From assembly GCA_036583965.1 (NCBI GenBank), contig JAZBQD010000019.1, forward strand, positions 2,533,006 to 2,597,005: a DNA stretch of 64,000 nucleotides, given 5' to 3'. This document shows positions 32,901 to 45,499 of the stretch, piece after piece. Below the pieces are notes generated by a model. The model made no database searches, was not told the DNA's origin, and saw only the letters and a list, made by a program, of their open reading frames with translations. Source of the stretch: Prunella strophiata. Taxonomy: Eukaryota > Chordata > Aves > Passeriformes > Prunellidae. Position numbers and translations under genes: made by a program. How positions within the stretch are numbered: position 1 is the stretch's first letter; each line of letters opens with the position of its first letter.

Positions 32901-35900
32901 GAGATTGGCTGTGGATGGGGAAGGGAGGGCTTTGGAATGTGCTTTATTTCCCCTTCTCCTGCATGTTTGAGGAGATCTGTCAGAGGGGAGTAGCACATCT
33001 TTAAAACTTTGGAGTTCTGGGGATTATTTTTCCATCTCTTTTTTCCATCTTTTTGTTGTCTTGCAGTTATTGATGAGTGAGACTTCCAGTGAGTTGTCAC
33101 TTGTTCTGGAGAACCTCCTAAATCCCTGGCTGCAAGGAATGCTGTTCTTCATCCACCTGTGGCATCACCCTTTGTTTTCTTAGCAAAATCCTTGCATTTG
33201 GTCTGATCAAAAGAGAAGCTCTCAGTTGTTATTTGTCTGCTTGGTGCTGCAGACAGTGTGGAAAACCTGGCTGATGAATGAATTCCTTAAAATGGAACCT
33301 GTGCTTGACTTCAGGCTCCATTAATAGATTGGAGTTTTTTACATAACTTTGCATAACATTTGAATAATCTGGCATTGTTGGTTTTGAAAGCCCTGAAGGG
33401 CTGTCAGCAGTCACCAAAATCATTCTTTCAATAGTTTGTGTACTTGTCTCAGATTAAATATTTTCCTTAAACACTGTCTTTCTGAGAGTTATTTTGCAGA
33501 CTAAATCCCATTGGAAACTGTATCTTTTTTGCTTCTTGGAGGGCACTGAAGACCAATGTCTGGGGCCTGTAGTGATTTTTGTTTTCTTGTTCAGGACATC
33601 TGTGCTGTCTCTTGGGATTTGGTTCCCTTTGGACTTGCATTGCTCAATTCTTACCTATTTATTTTGCACAGTTGACAACTGTTGGGGCTAAAAAATTTCT
33701 GCCTCTGATGCATTTGAAAGGAATATTTGCAGTGTGTTGTTAAGCCAGAATAGTGATGAATTTGTGTTTTCATTGTGCTCCAGATTAAGATTTCTAAATT
33801 CTACAGAGTAATAAACTTATTGAAGTGCTTGTATATTCCTGGAGTGCAGCTTAAGCTTTTCAGAGTTTATTGCTCTTAGGCTTGGTTTTAAACTTGGGCA
33901 AACCTGGGGTTTTCTGGCCTTTGGAGGGGTGAATGGTGCTTTTGTGTACAGAGCAAACCAGCAGGGTTGTGCTGAACCCTCTTAGGTCATCCTTCAAAGG
34001 ATACAGCTCTGTAAATATCATCCTTTTGTCACAACATTTTTTCTTTCTACTTCCAGGAGTTTATTATTCCAGCTGGAACATGCAGAAGTCATTTAGCTAT
34101 TTGTGTTTCCTCAGCAAAGCCCATTTCAGTGCATTTTATTTCCCTGTTTGTGCTGCCTCTTTAGGTGCAATCCAAAGGATTGTCTGGAGTGGTTTAGTGT
34201 TTGTTTGTTTGCTGTTCCAGAATAACTTTACTGATACTAAAATCCTTCTTAATTCCACTGCCAAAAGCTGGAAAATCCTCCCTGTGCACTGTGGGGGTGT
34301 CTGAGGGAAGCACAGGATTTTGTTGTATTGGTGAACAGAGGTTAAATGTGAATTTAATGCTACTGGGACAAGTGTAGGTGCTCAGGTGAAGTGCTGCAAT
34401 TTGAGGGATCCTCCCTGCTGTAATCCAGCTGGAATATTTGATGTTTAACTTCCCCATACTTCTGAGGACATCAGACCATAGGGGAAGTTTTTTCTTAGCT
34501 GCTGGTGTGTGTGTGAATCAAACAACAGAGTTATGTAAATAAATGTATGCAGTCTATTGCATATATTTGACTATTCCTTTTTTTTTATTTTATTTTATTT
34601 ATTTTTACCTCCAGATGGTAGCTGGGATCTCAGCTCCAACTCCTTCATGTGTGAGGGTCAAGGAATGAGTAAGAGCCTGTTAATAGAGGCCAGTGGGAGT
34701 TGTAGGGAAGGAAAGACAGGAATAGTCTCTGCCTGAGCAGGTTCTGCTCAGCTTTGGCAGAGCTGCAGAGCAGAGGATGCAAATGTTGATCCTGGAGTTT
34801 GGGAGCTGAGCCCTCCCAGTCCTGGGGGTCTGGGGAAGGGGGTGTTGGGCTGCAAATGCCCAGCAGGGTCATGGGCAGGAGTGGTTGATTTACTGTGTGA
34901 GGAGTAAATAAACTCCTCACAGTTTACTTACGGGGTGGAGACTCACTGATGGCTTGCTCTGGTCATGGAGAGCACAAATTTCTGGAATTGTTTGAGCTGA
35001 ATCCTGAATATTCAGTCAGAGTGGATTGGGTGAGGCAGTGTGGATTTCAAGGGAGTTACCTGCTCTGCTTGTTATCTTCTGATATTTCAGTGGCTGCAGG
35101 AATGCATCAGCCAAAGGAATTCCTTTGCTTCTCCTAGCAGCACAGAATGTTCTAAAGCTTTTTTCCTTTCTCTTTTTTCCCCTCCTCACTTCAGAGGGAA
35201 GTTTCTCAGCAGAAAGCTGAGGTGTGGATAAGCTGATAAGGATCTTTTCCAGCCTTAAGGATTTTTTGTAGAATACTTGAGGTTTCTTCACATTAACTTT
35301 CCAAATAGTGTTCCTTGCACTTGGATGGTGCTGGCATCCATGTGGAAAGGTAGCAGGGAGCTTGCACAGAACTTGTGATTATTTTCTATAAAATGCATGC
35401 CCACATCTCTGCCTGAATGTTTTTCTCTGTTATATATATAATTATTTTTAAATTTTTTTTTTTTAAGGATTGGACCTATCCCATGAGGAGAGAGATGCAG
35501 GTAGGACACTTTTATTTACTGTTTGAGGCAAAACTCCTGGAGCATTTAATGAGGAGAAAAAAGAGCTGGTATCAAAATCAGTCTTTACCTGTAAAGTGTC
35601 AGGCAGCACAGAATTAATTAGTTAATTAAGGTGAGGATTTGCCAGCTTGGAATACAGGTGTGTTTGCATCTCTGTTGTGCAGGTACTAAACCAGAAATCC
35701 CCCAAATATTATATTTTTGTCTTTCTGAATGTTTTGAGATGATTACTAAAAATGTATCAGTGCTTTGCCTTCTTTCTTAGACTTGGAAGTGTTCTCCAGT
35801 GGGATGGGTAATTAAAATTTTCCTACCATGGTGTCAGTCAAAGCTTTGCACAAGATGAGATCTACACACCTGCATATCTCCATTGGTGGGGAGATAAATG

Positions 35901-38900
35901 GGCTTAAAAACTGATATTTTCCCACTGCTAGGCCAAAGCTTGAGGAATTTCCATGAGAGCAATTTGGAATTAATTACAATTAATTACAAGACAGGATTAA
36001 AAACCAAGTTAAGAATTCCCTTCCTTTGCTCTGGGGCTGGGTGAGATGCAGGAATCAACCTGGAGCTTAGTCCAAATCCAGGATTTTGTTCCTGGTCCAA
36101 AACAAGATCTCCAGCACCAAGATCATGTTGCTTTTATCCTGCCAAACCAATTTTTTTCCCTTGTCCTGCTATAAATGACATTGATTACACATCTCAGGAA
36201 TATGTAAATTATTTGTGGCCATGTTCTGAGGTGAGTGAAATGTGTTATTTCAAAACAACTGGAGCTGGTATTAAATGTCTGTTCTTCTCCTGCCTCCTAG
36301 GAAATCTTACCTGGGTTATTTTTAGGCCCATATTCTTCAGCTATGAAAAGCAAGGTATGATTTTCAGAATATTCTCTCACAGGGAAGCTTTGCTGTGGTG
36401 ATTTGATTTGTTACTGTGCAGATCTGCTTGGGTGTATCTCCAGAGGTGTAAATTTGGTTGCAGTTCTGAACTGGAAAGTGGAAAATGCCAAACTGGAAGG
36501 AATATGTGGTGCATTTATGGGATGGTCTGAGCTATTTGTATTAAAATTGAGCCTTAAATATAATTTTTCTTACAGAATTTAAACCATTTGAGACACTTTA
36601 CCAATTCCTGTTTCCTTTGCTGAAGTGTTGCAAGACCAGTCAGAACTGGGAACTCACAAATAGACATCAAAACAAGGAAAATTAAATTACAATAAAGTCA
36701 AACACTGCTCAGGCACAGCTTGGCTCTGCAGATTTGCCTCATGGTTTAAATGATCTTATTTTCATGGTCTGATTCCACAAGAATCCAGTGCTGGCTGCAA
36801 ATTCCTCCCTCATGTAGGGACTTGAAATCTCAGGCAAAGTGAAAGCTGGGGAGAGACAAACAAGTTCATTGAATGCCTTCCTTTTTTGTAATTTTTTATT
36901 TTGGAAAAACAACATTTTTACATTCTGAATTCTAGTAAAACAGCTCAGATTTTCCTTGATATAGCCTTATTTTGTATCTAAGTACAGCTTTTCTTACTAT
37001 TTCTATTTATGTATAGAATATATAAAATATAGTATAATATGTATAATATAGTAATATATATATTACTAGTCTATTTATTACAGCTTTTCTTTATATTATT
37101 ATTATTAATAGTTATTATTTCTTTATCTATTACTGTCTAATAGATGAATCTGTAATTAAAAAAAGATATTTTTTTCTTTCTCCACAGCTACCTATACTCC
37201 AGAAACATGGAATAACCCATGTAATATGCATAAGGCAAAACATTGAAGCAAATTTTATTAAACCAAACTTCCAGCAGTTATTTAGGTGAGAAATGATCAA
37301 GATTCCTTTGTGAGTGTGTGTGTGTGTTCTTTCCAAATATTTTCACGTTGTCAGAATTATTTGAAAAACGTGCTGAGGTGCAGAAAGAGTTGAAATCCAA
37401 ACCATGAATTTTATTCCTCCTGAAAGAGTCTGCAAATTAGAATTACCCATAGTTTGCAGTAACTGTTTTTAGTTTTCAGTGATTTCTGAGAAGGGAAATC
37501 TCTCAGGGGGTGTTGGAGGAGATTTCCACTCCTTTCCTCACAAGGTTCTTGATGGAATTTCTGGAGTTTAGGGCAGGAATTAAAGCCAGGGGGTTGTGCT
37601 GGGTTCCTCCTGCAGTGGAGGGGTTGTAGCAGCTCCCAGGAGCAGCAACTCCATGGTGTTGTGTACTCACAGTGGATTCTCATTGCAGGTATTTAGTCTT
37701 GGATATTGCAGATAATCCAGTGGAGAATATAATCCGATTTTTCCCTATGGTGAGTGGATGGGTTGGGAAGGGAAATCCTCAGGAGTTTTCTGAACTAAAA
37801 TCCCAGTTTCACATTTGGGATACTCAGCCTCAGGCACCTGGAAGTGCTGCCAGCTCCTGACTTTATTATTGACACTTTAATAAGTGTAATTAACTCCTTT
37901 TTACAAGTATGGAAACGGGTGGAGTTGTAAGAGCTGCTTCTTGTTGTGGTATCAAAAAAAAAAAAAAAAAAAATAGAAATAAAAATTAAAAAAGACTGGC
38001 CTCAAAATAGAGAGATTTGGTCATGGGGAATTCTGGGGCCCTTGACCTGGGGGAAACTTTTATTTGAGCCCGAGAATATTTACATTTCTTGTATCAAATT
38101 CACAATAATAACTAAGCTTTACAGTGTCTTAATACATGTTTGCTGCAGAGGAATTAAAAAGTAACTTGTAAATTATACAATGCCCATTATTGGAACATAT
38201 ACCCTGGTTTTGAGCTGTGGGTTTGTATCTTTATTTTAGTTCAGTTTGCAGCTGAACAAAAGGATTTTGTTCCTTCTTCCACCAAAATACCCAAAAGTGC
38301 CTTCACTGGTTTTGCAGTGACAGTTTTAGGAATAGTTTAAAGTAGAAAAGAAATACAAATGTCCAGTTGAGGTGGAGTTTAAATCTGCATAAAGATGCAT
38401 TATTATCACTGGTATAAAAATTATATCAAATTTAGGTGTTACTACTACTTGCACTTAATCTGAAAGTTTGAGTCTTGTATTTTTTTTCCTTTTCAGACTA
38501 AAGAATTTATTGATGGAAGTTTACAAAGTGGAGGTAAAATTACATTAACTTTCCCCTCATTTATTAAGGTGTTGTTAAATCTTTAACTTAGAGGCTCTTA
38601 AATAGGTGCTTTTCCTAAATTTGGGGTGTTTATTATGCTTGATTTGAACTCTGTTAGACAAATTTAGAGCAAAGTTTTGCCTCTAACTGGAAAATCAGCC
38701 TCTGGGGTTTGGGGGTTTTTCATCTGAAACTCAGCTGAGTTCTGTGCAGGAAGTTTTCTTGTCCCCTCTCAAATTCAGGACCTGAAATCTGCACTGTGGC
38801 CCTTCTGTCACTCAGAACCCTCACAGGAGCAGCAATCCCAGTTCTGTATCCCAAAGGACAGAGTGCAGTTAGAAATTCAGGGTGAAGGAAGACAACCCCT

Positions 38901-40536
38901 GCTTCTCTTGGATGTGCCTTGCTGCTGCCTGGTTCTCCATAACAAGGAAAAACCACATTTCAAAGAATTTTATTCACTTTATACACACATGGTTAATTTT
39001 GGTTTCTTTTTTTCCTTCTCAGGAAAAGTTCTTGTCCATGGGAATGCAGGGATTTCTAGAAGGTAGGAAATGATCCACCCTGATATTAATATTTTTAAAC
39101 AATTGAAAGATATTTTACTAATTTTTATTTGGTTTTTCCTAGTGCTGCCTTAGTTATTGCATACATAATGGAAACATTTGGGGTGAAGTACAGGTAAGAG
39201 TTATTCAGGTTTTAATTCAGGTGGTGTGAGTGAATAATGATTTTGGAGGAAACAGAAACTTGTGTTTTCACTCAAAGTGCCTTACCTAAGACTTTACCAG
39301 GAGCTGATAATTCCATTTTCCTTCACTGCAGTTGTGTTTACACCCTTTTTTTAAAAGAATCAGGCACCTGCTGCTCAGGGAATGAGGGCACCAGCCTCCA
39401 TCCATGGATAAAACCTTGGGAGAACCCCAGGGGCTGTTCCTAGCCTGTGCTGAACAGGAAAGTGAGCTGAGCCTGGGGTGGGCAAACAGAATTGTACAGC
39501 TGCTGCCTCCTGCTTTGGCCAAGCAATTTCAGGTGTAAAAACCACTTCTGGGGAGAGTTTAGAGGTTCTGTGGTGCTGAAAAACTGATAATCTGAAGGAA
39601 GGCTTAAACCACAGAGAATTTTATATATTTTCACTGAAGTGTTTTTCTTCTCTTTTTAAGGGATGCATTTACTTATGTCCAAGAAAGAAGATTCTGTATT
39701 AATCCTAATGCTGGATTTGTCCATCAACTTCAGGTGACTTTTTTTTAAAATTCCTGATCATAACTGAAAAGCCATTTAATGAATCATCTTCCTGCCAAAC
39801 AGATATTTACACAAATATCTTCAAAGAAATGTCAGGAGCTGGAGGAAAGCTGGGGAGGAAGATGAGTGGGCACCTCAGTTCCTTAGAGTTAAGCTTTGGA
39901 CAAAGCAAATCCAGGAATGGGGGAGAAATAAAAATCCTGGTTTGTGCAGTGATTAAGAGGCTCTGAAATGCCTTGGTTGGTGCTGAAGGAGCTGCAAAGG
40001 AAATGTTGTTTGTTCATTAAAGCCATTTCTTTAGTCATCCTTGAACTTTTCCTCTGACTTCCTGATGGTTTTTGTCATTCATGTCTGAGCAACAAAGAAT
40101 TCTCTTTTTCCCAAATCTGTCTGAATATGAGATGCTCCCTGAATTGGCCCTGCTCATCCTTACAAAGCTTTGTGCCAAAGTAATTCCAATCCATATTTTT
40201 GGACCTTTCCAGGAATATGAAGCCATCTATCTAGCAAAATTAACCATCCAGATGATGTCACCTCTGCAGCTGGAGAGATCCCTCTCAGTCCCACCTGGCA
40301 GCACAGGTGAGAAGCTTCTCCTGCTGGGTGGGGCTGTGAGGGGATTTTTAAGCAAACCTTTAGCAGCAGAATCCCCAAACTCTTGGGATTTAAGAGTTTA
40401 AACTTCAATGTGAAGTGTTTAAATGCTTTGCCATGGCTGAAGTTCCCTCTTGCCTCCTGCAGGAAGTTTGAAGAGGATGCACGAGGAGGATGAAGATCTT
40501 GGCACCATGCAGGTGGCAGCAGCACAGAATGGCTGA
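26923..40536 (+). CDS. STYX: STYX, serine/threonine/tyrosine-interacting pseudophosphatase
   Basis: Catalytically inactive dual-specificity-phosphatase fold. In mammals it binds ERK1/2 and the F-box protein FBXW7, acting as an anchor or competitor and not as an enzyme. Eleven coding exons: 26923-26979, 35468-35500, 36301-36354, 37188-37285, 37689-37749, 38497-38533, 39023-39062, 39143-39193, 39661-39733, 40213-40306, 40463-40536. The total is 672 nt, or 223 aa, equal to the human length. The pseudo-active site reads HGNAGISR (119-126): glycine 120 stands where active enzymes carry the nucleophilic cysteine of HCx5R, the hallmark of STYX. Flanking conserved blocks are WTYPMRREMQ, YLVLDIADNP and RRFCINPNAGF. 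All introns are GT-AG. Intron 1 is 8.5 kb and exon 2 only 33 nt. Weakly conserved start region (MELAKPAFPALPQ), strong Kozak. Confidence 0.97.
27275..27370 (-). repeat. CR1 LINE remnant inside the STYX CpG region
   Basis: 'cactatcccaggctgctcca' and 'ccacagcttctctgggcaac', about 95 bp only. Confidence 0.8.
31095..31170 (+). repeat. Short CR1 3' end remnant
   Basis: 'gggttccttccaactgaaat' followed by 'aattctatttg' resembles a decayed CR1 terminus. Confidence 0.5.
31719..31780 (+). repeat. Tandem duplication of about 29 bp
   Basis: 'ctgatataacacag' plus 'gctgtaatttgaatt' occurs at 31719 and 31748, the second copy with a 5-base insertion. A short (GCT)n lies 30 bp upstream. Confidence 0.85.
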
Positions 40537-41000
40537 TGGCTGAGGACCAGCACTGGTTGTAGTGAGAATTCCTGCCAAGAAAGGTGAAGAAAACTAGGGG
40601 AAAAAAAGAAAAAAACAAAAACCAGAACGAGAATTAATGCAAAACAATGAACACACATAGCTTCTTTTCAATTACATGTTGCTTTCAGATGTAAATCTGC
40701 CTCTGCAACACACTAAGCATCATTTTTAAGATGTTGGACTTCTTGAATGAATAGATGGCACTGATTGTTTTACTCCTTTTTTACACTTTACAGTTTTATT
40801 CTAAACCAAGATTTTTGGACTTGCAAAGAGGTATTATTGCAATAATGCACTTTTCATACTTGAAATTTCTTTATTTGTATGATATAAAGTTATTACTTTA
40901 AACAAAATGCAAGCGGGGGGGGATTTGTTTATAAAGTTATTTGTGTAATTTATAACAAGAGACTTTAGTAAAGAAAAAGTTTGCTAAAATCCACCTTGTT
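40537..41000 (+). other. STYX: STYX 3' UTR (end uncertain)
   Basis: Sequence after the TGA stop at 40534-40536. No canonical AATAAA is seen nearby. A variant AGTAAA near 40967 with T/G-rich sequence after it is the best candidate, but the UTR may run further. Confidence 0.4.
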
Positions 41001-42539
41001 CTCAGTATGTATTATGGCAGAAATGTGCTTTAGGAACATAAAAATAGAGGTTAATTCAAGTTGAACTGTCTAGAACATCCTAAAACTGGTTTTCAAGGAG
41101 TAGTTGCTGTTGCAAGGCAGTAATGGCATCATTTGAGGTAAAAATTGGATTTGTCTTTGAAAGCTGAGGCCCAGGGCACTGCCCATAATTGGATCAAGAC
41201 TTAAAGGATTCACCTCAGCTCTGGTAAAACCTTAAACTCAGCTGAGGAAACACTTCTTGGTGCTTTAAGGTTTTCAGACTGGGGATTGTGCAGCTGTAAC
41301 TCTCCTGCCTCAGCAGCACAGAGGTTGTGCAAGCACACTCCTGGTTCTGCATCTGCTTTATTTCCCAATGTTTGTTGCCTAAAAGCCAAGGCTGGAGTGA
41401 TTTGGGAGCACTGTGGGGACTGAGCAAGGCTGTTAGAAAAACGTGTGTGTTTGGGAGGTGTGAGCTTGGAAAGCAGACTGTGTTTTACCAGGATGGGCTC
41501 AGGATTTGGGGATCAGAGCATTCAGCAGCACATTCCTGTTTCTGCTGACACCTTCTGCCCCACCTGCAGCACTGATGGAGCAGAGTAATTCCTTCAGGGG
41601 GAAGAAAATCTGCAAAAAATAGTGTGATGGTTTAGTTAGGAACTTCTCAGCTGGAAAAAAAGAAGTGATTTATCTCCTGGAGAGGTGTCCAGTGCTGGTT
41701 TGCAGTTGCAGAGGGTTTGTTCCTGCTCTGCACTTGACCCTCCACAAAGGAATGTCCTGGGGCTGTTGGGAAATGCATTCCCAGCCTTTGGAGCACGAGG
41801 CTCCCACATGGCAGCAGTGGGGCTGTGCCTGGCCCTGCACAGCCCCCAGCTCTGCCAGCCACGAGCTGGGAAACATCAAATCCCCTCCACTGCAGGTCCC
41901 TGGGGAAGGGAGGGAAGGAGCACAGATGGAAGGCACTGATTCATCTCTTCATCTGCCATGGCTGTTCTCTCTGGGGTCCTGGGAACACTCCCTTCCTCCT
42001 GACAAGCTCCATGACTAAGGATTTTTCATCAATCCAGTTTTTTTCCTGGCATTACCCCCTCCTGGTGCCTCTTACAGTCATTCTGGTCTGTCTGCCTGTC
42101 AGATCCTAGGGGATTCTGAGATTTAATTTTCCTCAGATCTATTACTAAGCTATCTATTTAAAGCTTCCTGTGTCTGTCTGCTGTAGTTTCACTGCCAGGA
42201 GGTGTTTCAATATTTGGTTTTGGGGAGTTGAACTAAAGGCAGGAATTGGAAGCAGGGTCCCTCACTGTGGACTGGAAAGAGAAGTGGAGGGTGAATTATT
42301 ATTTTTATTTCCCAGGTTCAAACACAAAATTGCAGCACACAAATCTTTGGGAACCCACAGCTCTTGATTGAGGTGCTGAAATTGCCTTTTCCAGCTTAGG
42401 GGAAGCAGAGTGGAGGATCTGGAGATCTCTTCCTCAGGGTGGGAAAGGTCTTATCCAAAAAATGAAATCACAGGGAGGAGGTAACATTCAGCCTCTGGAG
42501 AAGTTGGTAGTGCTGTTAGGGCTGGTTCTGACAAAAAAA

Positions 42540-42670
42540 AAGAATGTTCCAGGCAAGGCTGGACAAGGCTTGGAACAATCTGGGATAGTGGAAGTGTCCA
42601 TGGCAAGGGGTGGAATGAGATGGGCTTTGAGATCCCTGCCAGCACAAACCAGTCTGGGATTCTCCAGTAT
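42540..42670 (+). repeat. CR1 LINE 3' fragment
   Basis: 'caaggctggacaaggcttgg' and 'agatccctgccagcacaaac' in CR1 order; diverged. Confidence 0.8.
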
Positions 42671-42896
42671 TAATCAACTATGTGTCCAAATACTGCTATT
42701 TTTATATATATATATATATATATATAATGTTATTTGTATTATTATATTTATATAAATATATATAAAAAGATATCTATATAGCTATATATTATATATATAT
42801 CTAAAACAGAAGTACCCAGATGTCTTTGTGGTCCAGGGAAGAGATTCCCAGGGGGAAGACATTTATTTGGTGTTTGCCTCAAGGAGGTCATGGTTG

Positions 42897-42899
<3 letters not shown>

Positions 42900-42977
<78 letters not shown>
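42900..42977. repeat. (TA)39 microsatellite
   Basis: About 39 uninterrupted TA dinucleotides within a larger AT-rich block (about 42700-43135) that has further short TA runs. A cruciform-forming, length-variable site. Confidence 0.97.
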
Positions 42978-42979
<2 letters not shown>

Positions 42980-43849
42980 TCTCCCTATATATATATATAA
43001 TTTTTTTAATACATTATATATATGTGATATACTGATTTTATATATGCATAAAATACATATCCACATATAGATTTCATATACACATATATACTATATATAT
43101 TTATATTTTAATATGTTTTTATATATACATAATAAATACACAGGGGCCCTTGCTTTTCCCTCTTCAGCCCACTGCACTGTGGATAAATTTCAGGGCTGCT
43201 GCAGTTCCTGTTTCCCCACCCCTGGGGCCTGCAGAGCTGGCACTTGTGGCATTCCCTGTGCCTGTGGTGTCCCTGGGGCACACCTGACCCCACAGTGTGG
43301 CACCTCTGAGGCCCCAGGCTGGGCCCTGCAGCTCTGCAGCTGCTGTGTGTCCCCAGGGGTGGCAGTGTCACCTCTGGGCTGAACAAAGAGCTCCTCAGCT
43401 GCCCTGAGGGGGCTGTGCCCGGCAGGGCCATTGTGCTGCAGCTTTCAACCCCAGTCATTGTTTGACAATGATCTGAGCAGGGCCGCAGCACCTGCTCCTC
43501 ACTCTGATCTTCTCATTAACTCTTAATGAGGTAATGGGGCTCTGTGGATGGTGTAGATACCATGGAATTCAAATAATCCACTTCAAATCCTGGAAACTCT
43601 GAATGAATTAAAACTGTGAAAGGCAAGAAACTCCTACCTCAGTCACTTGGGCCAGCAGAAAGCAGAAGTTTTGAGAGTCAGGGCTTGAGCCATGCAGATG
43701 CTGTCAGAGGAGCACCTCTGCTTTCTCTTGGGAGAGAAATCCACGTGGAACTGCTAAAAGTGTTCTTTTCAGTCCAGGGAAGGGGAACAGGTAACTGCAG
43801 CAGGTGCTGCTGCTCAACAAGCACATCCTCACTCCATGAAAAACAGTCC

Positions 43850-45499
43850 AGATACAGGTGGCAATCATTTATTCAGCTTAAACAAAGATATTCTTTAAAA
43901 AAATAATCAATAAATAAAGCAGACATCACCAAGGAGACAGTGGATGGAGTGGAGAACCCTCAGGAAGATCAAGCAGAGCCCCCAGCACTGTAGAGTTGCT
44001 CTCCAGAGCACAAAGCAGGACAGTGTGGCAGGCCTGGCTGCCCACAAACAACCCTGGCTGGGCTACAATGCCCTATTCATGGCTGTGGCATTTGTCACTC
44101 CCTCACAAAACACCACTGTTGCCAACAGGCCTTTGGATGTTATTTGCTTTTCACCCCTGGCAAAAGTGCTAAAATCATTGATCCCCTCTTGCAGCTCCAA
44201 GGCAGCAGCAGCAATCCCTTGGAGCAGAAGGGGGGATTTCTCTCCTGTGCCACAGGTGGAAGCAAATTCCTCCTGGCCCTCTGGAGAGCCAGTGGCAGTG
44301 CCAGGGGTGTTCAGTAAATCCCAGAGTGGTTTGGGTTGGAAGGGACCTTAAACTCATCTCATTCCAACAGGGACACCTTCCACTGTCCCAGGCTGCTCCA
44401 AGCTCTGTCCAGCCTGGCCTTGGGCACTGCCAGGGGCAGCCAGAGCTGCTCTGGGCACCCTGTGCCAGGGCCTGCCCACATCAGGAATTCACATCAGGAA
44501 TTCCTTCCCAATATCCCATCCATCCCTGCCCTCTGGCAGTGGGAAGCCATTCCCTGTGTCCTGCCCACACAGAAGTCCCTCTCCCTCCTTTTCAAGCCCT
44601 GGAAGTGGCTTTAAGGCTTTTCTGGGCTGAACACCCCCAGCTCCCTCAGGTGAAGCTGAATCTGCCATCCCAATCCCATTACCAGCCAGAACCCCACTCC
44701 CTATGGGATATATTCCTCCAGACATTCCAGTTTCCCAGTTACCCTCTGCCCTGCTGCAAACCACATTTGGGGTTTTTGTGTCAGAAAAAAAAAAGAAAAA
44801 GTAATTATCCTGAAAACCAAGTTATCAGCTAAAGTGCAGGAGCCCTGCAGTGAGAAGCACACATCCATTTTCAGACTGGGAATTCAGCACAGCCTGGAAG
44901 GATTCTCCCCAACCTGCACCAAACAGTAACAAATCCAGTCTTGGAAAACAGTGCCTAGAAAACTTCTGATGCACCACCAGCACTTCCATGAGGTGTCATG
45001 GAAAAAACCAGAACTAAGGCCTGTTCTGTGTCACTAATTCTGCATAAGAGAAGCCTCATCCTTCCCCAGCTACATCATCCTTCCATCAGCACAGCCAGGA
45101 CAGTCCCAGGGGCTGCCCTTTGGCTGCTGAGAAAAGAAGCACAAACCTTTAGAAAAATACAATGCAAGAAAAAATTTGAGATAAAAATATATACCTTTGG
45201 TTAAAAACCATCCCTTTAACGAGTCCTTTGTAACTCAGCTAGAACAGAAAAGCTTCACCTCGACTCAACAGTAGTAAAAATTAGTTCTGAACTTATTTTC
45301 TAACCCAGAGGACTCTTTCTAAAACCTCAGTAATTTTTTTTCCCCCCAAGATTTACACATTTGATGTTCATTATTTATAGGGATTGTTGTATCTGCAGCA
45401 ATAAACTATAGAAATTTTCCACGGAGAGAATGTTTGTAGCACAAGCTCCTCCACCAACAGTCTTTCCAAGAAAAAAAAAGAACCCAGAACACCTAGAAG
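43850..45499 (-). other. GNPNAT1: GNPNAT1 3' UTR
   Basis: Downstream of the minus-strand TAA (45500-45502). The best polyadenylation signal on the minus strand is AATAAA at 43868-43873, implying cleavage near 43850 and a UTR of about 1.65 kb. A sense CR1 fragment (44315-44650) lies inside it. A nearer signal could be used instead. Confidence 0.45.
44315..44650 (-). repeat. CR1 LINE 3' fragment in the GNPNAT1 3' UTR
   Basis: 'agagtggtttgggttggaag' to 'cacccccagctccctcaggt', sense to GNPNAT1, so probably carried in the mRNA. Confidence 0.87.

Larger units (their letters stand above)
26980..35467 (+). other. STYX: STYX intron 1
   Basis: Intron of 8,488 bp. Apart from CpG-rich sequence to 27.7 kb, a CR1 remnant at 27275-27370, a doubtful CR1 end near 31095-31170 and a 29-bp tandem duplication at 31719-31780, it is unique sequence without visible exons or other genes. 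Confidence 0.85.
41001..43850. other. STYX-GNPNAT1 convergent intergenic region
   Basis: Between the 3' ends of two convergent genes. Holds a CR1 fragment (42540-42670), a (TA)n array in AT-rich DNA (42690-43135) and otherwise unique sequence. No gene seen. Confidence 0.7.
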
